Assembly: GCF_005406125.1 (NCBI RefSeq)
Contig: NZ_BIXZ01000002.1
Location: 600,866 to 664,865 of the forward strand
Direction: 5' to 3'
DNA length: 64,000 nucleotides
From: Haloarcula mannanilytica
GTDB taxonomy: Archaea > Halobacteriota > Halobacteria > Halobacteriales > Haloarculaceae
Numbering within the stretch: position 1 is the first letter of the stretch; each line of letters begins with the position of its first letter. The notes under the pieces were generated by a model that had not been told where the DNA came from, did no database searches, and was given only the letters and a program-made list of their open reading frames with translations. Shown piece after piece: positions 17,613-26,455 of the stretch. Position numbers and translations under genes: made by a program.

Positions 17613-18182
17613 ATGGCTCGGCGGTCAGACGAACCGAATCCGGAAGAGGGCAAGGTACTCTCGCCCGAAGAGCTCGATATCGCCGACGACGAGCACGTCA
17701 CCGAGATCGACGAGGGTCGCTACGTCGTCTCGTCAGATGTCCGCACCGACGACTCCTACGGGAACCAGATCCAGTCGGATTCGGCGTCTGAACCGGCCCC
17801 CGAACCCGAACCGGAGCCGTCGACTCCCGAGTTCTCCGATGCGAACGTCCACGAGTGGCTCGCAGAACAGATGGCCGACTCGAACGCCAGATACGGCTTC
17901 GACGTGACCGCGAAGTTCGACGGCGATGTCGACCAGCAACAGCTCACCTCGAACGACATCGTCACCGTCTTCGAGAGCTTCATGCTCTGGTACGGTCGCC
18001 AGATGGACGGTTCCACACCGGTCGAAGAAGTGCTTGGGATCCTCCTCTCGGAATCGAACGTCCCGGTTCGCTATCCGCCAGCAGTTATCAAACAGCTCGT
18101 TCGGTCGACACAGCTGACGCCCGACGATTCTATCGCTGACCTCTTACAGGCCGTCGAGGACGCTGACGGGGCCGAGTTCTGA
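17613..18182 (+). CDS. Uncharacterised acidic protein of the archaellum locus
   Basis: A 189-residue cytoplasmic protein (no signal peptide or membrane span). Residues 1-75 are acidic and disordered, ending in an E-P repeat (EPAPEPEPEPSTPE) like the linker of FlaCE. Residues ~78-185 appear helical and contain NVHEWLAEQMADSNARYGFD, then ESFMLWYGRQMDGSTPVEEV and VRYPPAVIKQLVRSTQLTP. It does not show the FlaD/FlaE signature (PEGFAADLIIVEWLEFLV), so it is not simply FlaD. Its place between archaellin and cheY suggests a link to motility. No function is known to me. Confidence 0.72.
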   Translation: MARRSDEPNPEEGKVLSPEELDIADDEHVTEIDEGRYVVSSDVRTDDSYGNQIQSDSASEPAPEPEPEPSTPEFSDANVHEWLAEQMADSNARYGFDVTAKFDGDVDQQQLTSNDIVTVFESFMLWYGRQMDGSTPVEEVLGILLSESNVPVRYPPAVIKQLVRSTQLTPDDSIADLLQAVEDADGAEF

Positions 18183-18228
18183 ACGACGAGGGATTTAAAT
18201 TCGGGCACAGCAGTGTGTAGGGTAGATC

Positions 18229-18711
18229 ATGGTCCCGCGCCATCCGCCGACAGTTGTTGCCGTGGTTATCGTGGTAACACTGCTCGTGACGGGACCACTC
18301 CTCGGCGTCGACGCCGTCGAGACACAGCCGACGATTATCGGCGACGGGACGGCGTCGGTCAGCTCTGTAGACGTAGCCTCCTCGGAGATCCGGATCACGG
18401 ACGGTCGGTTCGGTGCGGACGCGGCGTACCTCCGGGTCCCCGATGCCAGTGTGACCGTCGATGCCGTCTCAGGACGGCCGCGGCTACTGTATCAAGTCGA
18501 TGTTCCTGCGCTCGATGTCTCCCTCGAAGACGAACAGGTATTGTCTGCAGGACAGACAGGGACGTACCGCCTTGCGCCCGGCGATAAGGGGCTTGCGCTG
18601 TCATTACCGGAGCAGGACACGTACCACGGGAGCGTTCGGATTCGGGTCCAGAGCTTCGAAACTGACGAGACGATAGTCACGGAAAACGTGACGGTTCAGG
18701 TGGAACGATGA
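18229..18711 (+). CDS. Exported protein of unknown function
   Basis: A 160-residue protein with an N-terminal hydrophobic signal or anchor at residues ~8-28 (VVAVVIVVTLLVTGPLLGV). The rest is a beta-rich exterior domain without cysteines. Its last four bases overlap the start of the next gene (ATGA, 18708-18711), so the two are translationally coupled and probably act together at the cell surface. A TATA-like ATTTAAAT (18193-18200) precedes it by about 30 nt. No family recognised. Confidence 0.7.
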   Translation: MVPRHPPTVVAVVIVVTLLVTGPLLGVDAVETQPTIIGDGTASVSSVDVASSEIRITDGRFGADAAYLRVPDASVTVDAVSGRPRLLYQVDVPALDVSLEDEQVLSAGQTGTYRLAPGDKGLALSLPEQDTYHGSVRIRVQSFETDETIVTENVTVQVER

Positions 18712-20723
18712 GCCGAACCGTGAGACGCTTTGGAGACCGCTGCCGACGGTTCGGGAAGTCCGTCTTCGGCGACCGCTACGGCTACGTTCTCTGGCTCGGC
18801 CTGCTCGTGACGTTCGGACTCTACTGGCGCGTTGGCATCTTCATCACCGACACGTACACCACGGCCAACACGCTCGTCGCGGTCTCGAACGGACAGCTCC
18901 ACATCACGGAGACGCCCTACACGCTGACACTTGGCTCGCAACCGGGCCTGCATGAGTCAGGCAACAGACTCTACGGGCGCAACTACGGGCAGGTCCTTTT
19001 CGCCGCTCCGCTCGTCTGGGCGTTGCAAGCCCTGTCGGTGTTCGTTACGCCGCGGTTACTGGTCCTCGGACTCTGGTCGGGCACCGCTCTCGCTTTGGTG
19101 TCCCAACTCGGCGTACTCGGACAGCGACACACCGACATTGCTGAGCGGACGATCCTGTGGGTCGGCAGCGCTCTCGTTGGGACCCTGTTTCTGATCGGCG
19201 TCGCTACGGCGACAGCGCTCCCGGACACGCCGCTCCCGATAGCCGCGTTCCAGATATCGACGATGCTTGCGGCGGCGACGACCGGTCTCGTCCTCTATCG
19301 CCTCGTCGGACTCTGGCACGACCGCTCGGTCGCACTGGCGGCCGGTGTCGCGGTCGGTATCGGCTCGTCTATCGGGTTCTGGGCCTCGCTCCCCAAACGG
19401 CACGTCTTGGTGGGACTGCTAATACTGACAACGGTGTACCTGTTCGCTCGAAGCCGCGTTGCGTATGCTAACTCCGGATTCCGACTCGGACTCGGCTTTC
19501 GCGCCGGTGCGTATCTGACAGCCGGACTGGTCACCTGGACACACGCCTTCGAGGGGTTCTTTCTGGTGACGACGCTGGCTCTGGTTGACCTCATCACCGC
19601 GAGACGGAACTCCCTCCTGCATCTCGCTGTCGTCGGCCTCGCACTCTTCATCGGCTCGCTCCCGATGCTCGTGACGAACTACCTGATATCCGGCAACCCC
19701 GTTAAAACGCCGCGGTTGCTTCCCTCTGTCGGCGGTGCGAACGTCGAGTTCACACCAGACCTTGGCGGTGATGGGGGAACAACCGACGGTAGTGGTTCGG
19801 GCGGAACCGACGGCTCCGGGTCTACTGCTGGGGGTGAAGGATCTGGCGGAAGTGATAGCGGAACCAGCGGATCTGGTGGTGAAGCCAGTGACACTGGAAC
19901 GCCAATTGTGACGCCCCTTCTCGGCCTGCTTGACCAAATGAAGGGTACTGTAGCACCTGCGATGGAATTTGTCACCAGGGCAGTTAGTCGTGGCATCAAT
20001 GTATTGGCGACTCCGGACAGGATGTCTCAGATCTTCCTCAGGAGCGGCACCGCTTCGGGTATCAACTATGCCCCGAATAGCTACGAGGCAATCGAACTGA
20101 CGATGCTCGAGTCCGTCCCGCTGTTCGGCGCGGTAGCGGCGCTCCCCGTCGTTCTGGTCCGAGTAGTCCACCAGCGGATACGGCAGTGGAGCGTCCTCCC
20201 CTCGCGGTACTCGCCTCGAACGCAGACCGATATGCTTGTTACAGCCCTCGCAGCCGTCTTCACGCTCATCTATCTGAGCCGCCTGCCATTGCACACACAG
20301 CTCACTGTCCGGTATATACTGCCGACGGTTCCGCTCATTATGTACGGCGTCGTTCGGATCCCGGCAGTACACGAGGCTGCCCGGGATGCAAAGCGATGGT
20401 TAGCCGGTGGGTACGTTACAAGTACCGTCGGCGGTCTCATCCTCGGGTTGGGTGTCGTCGCCGGACTCGACCTGGCGCTCGGGGAGGCAGTGCAGTTCCA
20501 CGCGCTCGTCAATCTGGCCGGTGCAGCGATCTGTGGTGGTGCCGTACTGGGTCGCACCCTGGCTCCCGATCACGTTCCGTCCAGCGCCGTCGCGGTCGGC
20601 CTGGCGCTTCCCGCGGGGCTGACGACAGCGTACCTCCTGCTCTCGGGGCTCGTGTACTTCCAGTACGGCCCTTTCGCGCTCGATTTCGTCCGTGTTCTCG
20701 CCACGCATCTCCCGGCGGTGTAA
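18708..20723 (+). CDS. Polytopic membrane protein, possibly GT-C glycosyltransferase-like
   Basis: A 671-residue protein with about a dozen hydrophobic segments. A first segment (~28-48) is followed by an exterior loop with DTYTTANTLVAVSNGQLHIT, in the place where GT-C glycosyltransferases carry acidic catalytic residues. Residues ~355-400 form a striking Gly/Ser/Thr/Asp-rich low-complexity loop between membrane segments. Resemblance to dolichyl-phosphate-sugar transferases of the PMT/ArnT type is by topology only. Coupled to the exported protein at 18229, it could modify surface proteins such as archaellin. This is a hypothesis. Confidence 0.6.
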   Translation: MSRTVRRFGDRCRRFGKSVFGDRYGYVLWLGLLVTFGLYWRVGIFITDTYTTANTLVAVSNGQLHITETPYTLTLGSQPGLHESGNRLYGRNYGQVLFAAPLVWALQALSVFVTPRLLVLGLWSGTALALVSQLGVLGQRHTDIAERTILWVGSALVGTLFLIGVATATALPDTPLPIAAFQISTMLAAATTGLVLYRLVGLWHDRSVALAAGVAVGIGSSIGFWASLPKRHVLVGLLILTTVYLFARSRVAYANSGFRLGLGFRAGAYLTAGLVTWTHAFEGFFLVTTLALVDLITARRNSLLHLAVVGLALFIGSLPMLVTNYLISGNPVKTPRLLPSVGGANVEFTPDLGGDGGTTDGSGSGGTDGSGSTAGGEGSGGSDSGTSGSGGEASDTGTPIVTPLLGLLDQMKGTVAPAMEFVTRAVSRGINVLATPDRMSQIFLRSGTASGINYAPNSYEAIELTMLESVPLFGAVAALPVVLVRVVHQRIRQWSVLPSRYSPRTQTDMLVTALAAVFTLIYLSRLPLHTQLTVRYILPTVPLIMYGVVRIPAVHEAARDAKRWLAGGYVTSTVGGLILGLGVVAGLDLALGEAVQFHALVNLAGAAICGGAVLGRTLAPDHVPSSAVAVGLALPAGLTTAYLLLSGLVYFQYGPFALDFVRVLATHLPAV

Positions 20724-20733
20724 CCCTCTCTGA

Positions 20734-20747
20734 TATCACACGCGATA
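20734..20747. promoter_or_regulatory. TATC-N6-GATA motif before cheY
   Basis: The sequence is TATCACACGCGATA. It lies 14 bp upstream of the TATA-like TTTATCT (20762-20768), which precedes the cheY ATG by about 31 nt. A 16-bp stretch around it (GATATCACAxGCGATA) also matches the site before the winged-helix gene at 15854-15869, with one difference. Confidence 0.5.
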
Positions 20748-20798
20748 ATTTACGGGACACCTTTATCTAACTCATCACGATATGTAGCCTTGATAAGC

Positions 20799-21158
20799 AT
20801 GCCAGACGTACTGATCGCCGACGATTCAGAGTTTATGCGTAACCTCCTCCGTGAGATTCTCGAAGAAGACCACGAGATCGTCGGGGAGGTCGAAAACGGC
20901 GTCGAAGCAGTCGAAGTGTTCAAAGAGGAAGGGCCGGACCTGGTTATGATGGACATCGTGATGCCCATCCGCGACGGGATCGAGGCCACAGACGAGATCA
21001 AATCGTCCAACCCCGACGCCAACGTTATCATGTGTACGAGCGTCGGCCAGGAAGAGAAGATGAAAGAGGCGGTGAAGGCGGGGGCTGACGGGTACATCAC
21101 CAAGCCGTTCCAGAAACCCAGCGTGATGGAGGCTATCGAGGACGTAGTCCCGTCATAG
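20799..21158 (+). CDS. cheY: Chemotaxis response regulator CheY
   Basis: A 119-residue single receiver domain. The acidic pocket is D8/D9, the phospho-acceptor D52 (LVMMDIVMP), the conserved Ser/Thr in MCTSVG and the Lys in ITKPFQ. It is phosphorylated by CheA and, through CheF, acts on the archaellum switch. The ATG at 20799 begins the first beta strand; an in-frame TTG at 20790 is rejected. The stop is directly followed by the cheC ATG with no gap. Confidence 0.97.
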   Translation: MPDVLIADDSEFMRNLLREILEEDHEIVGEVENGVEAVEVFKEEGPDLVMMDIVMPIRDGIEATDEIKSSNPDANVIMCTSVGQEEKMKEAVKAGADGYITKPFQKPSVMEAIEDVVPS

Positions 21159-22376
21159 ATGAACGTCGATATTCAGTCGCTCGGTACCTTCAACCAACTC
21201 GCTCACGAGGGCGCGGAACAGGCCACGCAGTCGATGGGCCAGATGACGGGCATCGACGCCGTCGTCGACGTGACCAAGATCACGCTGCTGGACAGAGCGG
21301 ATGTCGGTGAGGAACTGGTCGGGCGAGACTTCGTCGGCGTCCAGTTCTCCTTCGACGGCGTGCTGGAGGGCGATACTGTCCTCGCGTTTGACGTGGACAG
21401 CGCCGGGACCATCACGGAAGAGATGATGCCCGGCAGCGGCGACGACGAGGCGATGGCCCGGAGCGGTATCGAGGAGATCGGCAACATCATGATGAGCGGG
21501 TTCATCGACGGGTGGGCCGACTACGTCGGTGCGACCATCGACCATTCGCCGCCAAAGTACATCGAGGAGTCCGGTAGTGACGTGCTCCCTGATGCGCCCG
21601 AGAACGGCGACCATCAGCAGGTGTTCGTGTTCAAATCGGAGATCGAGTGGATCGACGAATCGGTGAATTTCTACATCTACATGCTCCCTGAGTACGAGTC
21701 GCTCACGGAGATGATGGTGGAGCACGTCGATACGGACGGCGATGCGATCCCCATCGACAAACTCCAGACGTTCAACGAGATGACGACAAGCGGCACCCAG
21801 CAGGCCGCGGACAACGTCGAGATGATGACCGGAATCCCGACGGCAGCGGAGGTGACACAGATCAGCTTCGCCCCCATCGAGGACGTGCCAAAGCAGATCG
21901 GCACGGACACGTTCGTCGGGACGGTCGTCGAGTTCACTGGGACGCCCAGTGGCTATCTCATGGTGTTGTTCGATGAAGTCTCTGCGATCAACGTCGCGGA
22001 GGCGATGATGCCAATCGAGATGGACAGCGAGGAGCTGACCGAGCAACACAAGGCCGCTATCGAGGAGCTGGGGAACATCATGACGAGCGGATTCGTCGAC
22101 GGCTGGGCGAACGTCCTCCAGACTTCCGTCGAACACACGCCGCCGCGGGTCGTCCACGACATGGGGCGGGCGATCATGGACCCGTTGGCGGCACAGGTCG
22201 GCCAGCACCAGGAGCACGCCTTTATCATCGACTCCGAGATGCGGACCGACGACATCGAGTTTCAGGCTGAGATTCACGCCCTGCCCAACGAGAAAGAGTT
22301 GCGCGCCGCCCTCGACGACCTCGATGTCGAGCGGGCGACCGAGACGAGCGCGGACGTGGAACAGATCTTCAAATAA
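21159..22376 (+). CDS. cheC: CheC-type CheY-P phosphatase, two CheC domains
   Basis: A 405-residue protein made of two CheC domains (~1-195 and ~200-400). The domain 1 active helix contains SGIEEIGNIMMSGFIDGW, with the S-x3-E-x2-N phosphatase signature. In domain 2 the equivalent is AAIEELGNIMTSGFVDGW, where the first residue is Ala, so that site may be weakened. CheC dephosphorylates CheY-P and binds CheD. Haloarchaea have several CheC paralogues, and this long two-domain form matches one of them. It abuts cheY and overlaps cheD by 1 bp. Confidence 0.93.
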   Translation: MNVDIQSLGTFNQLAHEGAEQATQSMGQMTGIDAVVDVTKITLLDRADVGEELVGRDFVGVQFSFDGVLEGDTVLAFDVDSAGTITEEMMPGSGDDEAMARSGIEEIGNIMMSGFIDGWADYVGATIDHSPPKYIEESGSDVLPDAPENGDHQQVFVFKSEIEWIDESVNFYIYMLPEYESLTEMMVEHVDTDGDAIPIDKLQTFNEMTTSGTQQAADNVEMMTGIPTAAEVTQISFAPIEDVPKQIGTDTFVGTVVEFTGTPSGYLMVLFDEVSAINVAEAMMPIEMDSEELTEQHKAAIEELGNIMTSGFVDGWANVLQTSVEHTPPRVVHDMGRAIMDPLAAQVGQHQEHAFIIDSEMRTDDIEFQAEIHALPNEKELRAALDDLDVERATETSADVEQIFK

Positions 22377-22897
22377 TGAAAGTATACGATGGTAGCCAAA
22401 CGGAGAGTGCTGCTCAGAGCACCCCGGAGCGCATCAAAGTCGGCATCGCGGAGTACAAGGTGACCACGGAGCCGGCCCTGCTGACCACGAGCGGGCTGGG
22501 GTCCTGTATCGGTATCGCGATACACGACCCACACAGCATGGTCGCCGGGCTCGTTCATGTGATGCTGCCGTCGGCGGCTGACATCGACGGCGGGAACAGC
22601 GCGAAGTTCGCGGACACGGGCGTCGAGGCGCTCATCGAGGCCATGGAGGACGCCGGCGCGTCGACGGACACCATGGAGGCCAAGATCGCCGGCGGGAGTG
22701 ACATGCTCGATTTCTCCGAGAGCGGGTCCTCTATCGGCTCGCGCAACGCGGCGAAAGTGCGCGAGACGCTTGAGGAGTTCGGGGTCCCCGTCGTCGGCGA
22801 GGACCTTGGCGGCGATCACGGTCGCTCGGTCAAACTCGAAGCGGACACCGGCAACCTCGTCGTCAAGAGCGCGAACACCGAATCGAAAACGCTGTGA
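22376..22897 (+). CDS. cheD: Chemotaxis receptor deamidase CheD
   Basis: A 173-residue CheD. The catalytic Cys is in LGSCIGIAIHD (about residue 43) and the His in AGLVHVMLP (about residue 60). A Thr-rich loop (LLTTSGLG) precedes the Cys. It deamidates or demethylates transducer glutamines and is regulated by CheC. The ATG at 22376 uses the last A of the cheC stop TAA, so translation is coupled. It is the last gene of the cheY-cheC-cheD operon. Confidence 0.95.
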   Translation: MKVYDGSQTESAAQSTPERIKVGIAEYKVTTEPALLTTSGLGSCIGIAIHDPHSMVAGLVHVMLPSAADIDGGNSAKFADTGVEALIEAMEDAGASTDTMEAKIAGGSDMLDFSESGSSIGSRNAAKVRETLEEFGVPVVGEDLGGDHGRSVKLEADTGNLVVKSANTESKTL

Positions 22898-22938
22898 GTG
22901 GTGCGGACGATCTCGATTTCTCGTCACGCGCGTGAAAC

Positions 22939-22955
22939 CGGGCGTCAGACGCCCG
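22939..22955 (+). terminator. Short hairpin after cheD
   Basis: CGGGCGT-CAG-ACGCCCG forms a perfect 7-bp stem with a 3-nt loop, 42 nt past the cheD stop. It may mark or stabilise the 3' end of the cheYCD message. No T-run follows directly. Confidence 0.4.
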
Positions 22956-23110
22956 TAACCGCGTCAGACGGGCGGCTGCCGCTTGTCTGTCGGGGGCGCA
23001 CCGAGACGGCTCTGTTCTCCGATTCGCGCTCCGAAATTAATCTGAAATGTAATTCGATAGTACTTGGATAGTTTATTTAGCGGATGTGGGACAGGAAAAT
23101 GGGATATTAT

Positions 23111-23124
23111 TATCAAATATGATA
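23111..23124. promoter_or_regulatory. TATC-N6-GATA motif before flaCE
   Basis: The sequence is TATCAAATATGATA. About 10-12 bp downstream is AATATT (23135-23140), a possible TATA-like box, 31 nt before the flaCE ATG at 23171. An alternative TATA-like TATTATTAT overlaps the left edge of the motif. Confidence 0.45.
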
Positions 23125-23170
23125 CGCTAAGGGGAATATTCAAGGGTAGAAACAGCCTGGATTAGGAAAG

Positions 23171-24808
23171 ATGAGTAGTCTCGCTCTCGTGCCACTGGCC
23201 CCAGCCGTCTCACCGGACTTGGTTGGTCTCGCTCCCGTCCTCTTTGTCCTGCTGACCGGCGGGCTGGTCGGTATGAGCATCAAGAACATGTTCGACTCGA
23301 TCCTGTCGGACGACGAGAGCGGGGACGCGAGCGACGGCGGCAGCGACGAGATGGCCGACGGCGGCGGCCTGATGGGCGATGACGGCGGTGGCGGCGGTGA
23401 CGACCTGGGGGGTCTCGGCGGGCTTGATGACGGTGGCGACGACATGGGCGGGTTCGGTGACGACGAGTTCGGCGACATGGAGGACGCCAGCGGCCCCGAT
23501 ACCGACGAGCTGGAACACCGCCTTGACGAACTGGAAAACGAGGTCGGCAGTCTCTCCTCGACGGTCAACACGGTGCGAACGGAAAACGAGAGCATCTCCG
23601 AGTCCGTTGAGGAGACCGAAGAAAACGTCCGGAAACTGCTGGATATCTACGAGATGGTCACCCGCGGTGTCAACCCCTTCGCCGACGATGTCGACGGCGG
23701 CATGGGCGGCATGGAAGGCGGCGGCTCCTTCGGCCTGTTCGACGACGACGGGAGCGACGAGACCGAGGAAGACATCGACGACGATGTCGCCAACGCCGAC
23801 GCTGAGGGCTTTTTCGACGAGGACCTCACGGACGACGGCGGTGACATGTCGATGGACGACGGCGGTGTCGACGACATGTTCCCCGACGACGACGGCGACG
23901 ATATGGGCGGCTTCGAGGACGATGGCGGGTCGTTCGACGAGGAGTTCGACGACTTCGACGACACGGAGGACGACATGAGCATGGATGATGGGATGAGCAT
24001 GGACGACGGGGAGAGCATGGACGAGGACGGCGACGACGGTGACGGCGGCAAGTCGTTCGCGGAACTCAAAGACGAGTACGAGTCCGGCGACGCCGAGTGG
24101 GCCGAGGGCGAGGAGCCCGAGGACGAAGCGGATGACGAAGACCTGCTTGGCGACGAGGACGATGACTTGCTTGCCGACGAGGACGACGATCTGCTCGCCG
24201 AGGACGACGGGGACGATGCGGACGCGCTGGAAGACGACGATCTGTTCGACGAGGTCATCGATGACGACGGGCTTGACGACGGTGAAGCCGCCGCGGAAGC
24301 CGACCCGGAACCCGAGCCCGAGCCAGAGCCCGAACCGGAACCGGACCCCGAGCCGGTTGCGGAACCGGAGCCAGAACCAGAGCCCGCGACGACACAGACT
24401 GAGACGGCTGCGACTGACAACGACGACGGGTCGGCGGGGGACGACGAATCCGACGCAGACGCCGACGACGGCAAGCCGTACCTCTCGACGATGCCCGAAG
24501 GGTTCGCGGCGGACCTCATCATCGTCGAGTGGCTGGAGTTTCTGGTCCAGCACTCGGGCTACCGCGAGACGGCGCGGGCCATCGACTACTACGAGACCAT
24601 CGACTGGATCGACGAGTCGGTCGCGGACCAGCTCAAGGAGTACCTCCGGGGCTTTGACGACGTGAGCGACACTGGGGAGGGGCTTTCTATCGACCACCAC
24701 ACGGAGAGCTTGCACTACATCTCACAGCTCGACAGTGACAGCGGCGCTGACGCCGTTGCGCTCTCGAAACTGGTGCGTGGAGGTGGTTCCGATGGGATTC
24801 AGCGTTAG
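23171..24808 (+). CDS. flaCE: Archaellum accessory protein FlaCE (ArlCE)
   Basis: A 545-residue FlaC-FlaE fusion. A hydrophobic N-terminus (~10-35) is followed by very acidic D/G-rich sequence. A coiled coil at ~112-160 (DELEHRLDELENEVGSLSST) marks the FlaC part. A long D/E/G/M-rich linker (~170-370) leads to an E-P repeat at ~378-410. The FlaE domain at ~435-525 holds PEGFAADLIIVEWLEFLVQH. These proteins form the motor's cytoplasmic ring, and CheF docks here. FlaD is not encoded nearby. The gene overlaps flaF by 17 bp. Confidence 0.92.
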   Translation: MSSLALVPLAPAVSPDLVGLAPVLFVLLTGGLVGMSIKNMFDSILSDDESGDASDGGSDEMADGGGLMGDDGGGGGDDLGGLGGLDDGGDDMGGFGDDEFGDMEDASGPDTDELEHRLDELENEVGSLSSTVNTVRTENESISESVEETEENVRKLLDIYEMVTRGVNPFADDVDGGMGGMEGGGSFGLFDDDGSDETEEDIDDDVANADAEGFFDEDLTDDGGDMSMDDGGVDDMFPDDDGDDMGGFEDDGGSFDEEFDDFDDTEDDMSMDDGMSMDDGESMDEDGDDGDGGKSFAELKDEYESGDAEWAEGEEPEDEADDEDLLGDEDDDLLADEDDDLLAEDDGDDADALEDDDLFDEVIDDDGLDDGEAAAEADPEPEPEPEPEPEPDPEPVAEPEPEPEPATTQTETAATDNDDGSAGDDESDADADDGKPYLSTMPEGFAADLIIVEWLEFLVQHSGYRETARAIDYYETIDWIDESVADQLKEYLRGFDDVSDTGEGLSIDHHTESLHYISQLDSDSGADAVALSKLVRGGGSDGIQR

Positions 24809-25229
24809 CGGCTCGGCGGCCGTCATCTTCGTGGCCGCGTTCATCGGTTTCGGGATGTTCTACTCCGCTACCGCTAACAGCTTCGAGCGCGTCAACGACG
24901 CCCGCGAAGACCAGCGCGACCGACTGCTCGATCAGCAAAACACCGACATTTCGCTCGTGTCCGCGACGTGGAACAGCAGCGGCAGCGAGGACCTTGTCGT
25001 GACCGTCGACAACACCGGCTCGGAGACGCTCTCGGTCGAAGAAACCGACCTGCTCGTCGACAACGACTACCGCTCGAACTACGAAACGGCCGTCGACGGC
25101 GTGGGCTCGACGGATATCTGGGCGTCACAGGAGCGGTTAGAGATTACCGTCTCCTCGCTCAGCAGCCAGCCCGACCGGGTGAAAATCGTCACGGAGAACG
25201 GCATCGCCGACACGATGGTGGTGAGCTGA
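24792..25229 (+). CDS. flaF: Archaellum stator protein FlaF (ArlF)
   Basis: A 145-residue protein with one N-terminal transmembrane helix (MGFSVSGSAAVIFVAAFIGF) and an exterior beta-sandwich domain (~50-145). FlaF anchors the motor to the S-layer. The ATG at 24792 gives the archaellin-like N-terminus; the longer frame from 24735 lies within flaCE. It starts 17 bp before the flaCE stop, in another frame. Confidence 0.93.
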   Translation: MGFSVSGSAAVIFVAAFIGFGMFYSATANSFERVNDAREDQRDRLLDQQNTDISLVSATWNSSGSEDLVVTVDNTGSETLSVEETDLLVDNDYRSNYETAVDGVGSTDIWASQERLEITVSSLSSQPDRVKIVTENGIADTMVVS

Positions 25230-25230
25230 C

Positions 25231-25683
25231 ATGGCGAGCGTCTCCGTCTCACACCTGATCCTGTTCATCGCGTCGATGGCCATCGCCGCGAGCGTGGCCG
25301 GCGTCTTTACGAGCAGTATCGGCGAGCTGAGCAACGCCGTCTCTGAACAGGGACTGGACGTGAGCAGTGATGTCCGCAGCGATGTCGAAATCATCACCGA
25401 CAGCGGTAGCGACACCACCTACGACAACACCGCCGAGACGATCACGATCCACGTCAAAAACACCGGATCAGAGACGTTAGCGCCAGTCCCCGGGCAGATG
25501 GATCTGTTCGTCGACGGCGCTTTCGCCACGGACTACACGGTGACGCTGGAACCCAATGGTGGGGACAGCTGGCGGCCCGGCGATGTCGTCCGCATCGAGA
25601 TCACGCAGTCGCTGAGTGGCGGCGACCACCGCATCAAACTCATCGTCAACGGCGACGAGGAGGTGTTCGAGTTCAACACATGA
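25231..25683 (+). CDS. flaG: Archaellum stator protein FlaG (ArlG)
   Basis: A 150-residue protein with an N-terminal membrane helix ([20 protein letters not shown], ~6-28) and a beta-rich exterior domain. It resembles FlaF in layout and partners it as the stator in the pseudoperiplasm. It begins 1 bp after the flaF stop and overlaps flaH by 4 bp. Confidence 0.93.
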   Translation: MASVSVSHLILFIASMAIAASVAGVFTSSIGELSNAVSEQGLDVSSDVRSDVEIITDSGSDTTYDNTAETITIHVKNTGSETLAPVPGQMDLFVDGAFATDYTVTLEPNGGDSWRPGDVVRIEITQSLSGGDHRIKLIVNGDEEVFEFNT

Positions 25684-26441
25684 GTATCGCAAGTACTGAC
25701 CTATTCTCGCTTGGCCTGGACGATCACGACCGACTGAACAAGGAACTGGGCGGCGGTATCCCGCCGGGAAGTATCATCCTCGTCGAGGGTGACTACGGAG
25801 CCGGCAAGTCCGCCATGAGCCAGCGGTTCACCTACGGCCTCTGTGAGGAGGGCCACGAGGTGACCTACCTCTCGACGGAACTCACCGTCGGGAGCTTCCT
25901 CGACCAGATGCACTCGCTGTCGTATGACATGGTCGACCACATCCTCGACGAGGACGTGCTGTTCCTCCACGCCGATATCGGCGAGTCGAACGCGCTCACC
26001 GGCGGCGACGACCAGTCCGACCGGAAGGAACTCCTCAAGCGGCTGATGGAGGCCGAGGTGATGTGGGACGCCGATGTCATCGTCATCGACACCTTCGACG
26101 CCATCCTCCGGAACGACCCCAAGTTCGAGGCGCTGGTCCGGCAAAACGAGGAGCGACAGGCCGCACTGGAGGTTATCTCCTACTTCCGAGACGTGATCTC
26201 ACAGGGCAAGTGCATCATGCTCACTGTCGACCCGTCGACGCTCGACGAGGAGGCTATCGGCCCGTTCCGGGCCATCGCCGACGTGTTCATCGAACTGGAG
26301 ATGATCGAGGTCGGCAACGACGTGCGCCGGCAGATCAACGTCCTCCGCTTTGCGGGGATGGGCGAACAGGTCGGTGATACTATCGGGTTCTCGGTGCGTT
26401 CGGGAACCGGCATCGTCATCGAATCACGGAGCGTCGCCTAG
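25680..26441 (+). CDS. flaH: Archaellum motor ATPase-like regulator FlaH (ArlH)
   Basis: A 253-residue KaiC/RecA-like protein. Walker A is [12 protein letters not shown] at about residues 37-48; Walker B is the hydrophobic strand ending in the D of VIVIDTFD (~138-145). FlaH binds ATP, autophosphorylates in some species and docks on FlaI inside the FlaCE ring. It follows flaG with a 4-bp overlap. Confidence 0.96.
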   Translation: MSIASTDLFSLGLDDHDRLNKELGGGIPPGSIILVEGDYGAGKSAMSQRFTYGLCEEGHEVTYLSTELTVGSFLDQMHSLSYDMVDHILDEDVLFLHADIGESNALTGGDDQSDRKELLKRLMEAEVMWDADVIVIDTFDAILRNDPKFEALVRQNEERQAALEVISYFRDVISQGKCIMLTVDPSTLDEEAIGPFRAIADVFIELEMIEVGNDVRRQINVLRFAGMGEQVGDTIGFSVRSGTGIVIESRSVA

Positions 26442-26455
26442 AGGTGACCTAAGAT

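Noticed and set aside
24300..24400. Tandem repeat DNA of mobile origin
   Set aside because: The GAACCGGAGCC-type repeats encode the E-P linker of FlaCE and are common in haloarchaeal motility proteins.
23210..24715. 501-codon minus-strand frame opposite flaCE
   Set aside because: Arises from the acidic repeats of FlaCE read backwards; no motif or promoter.
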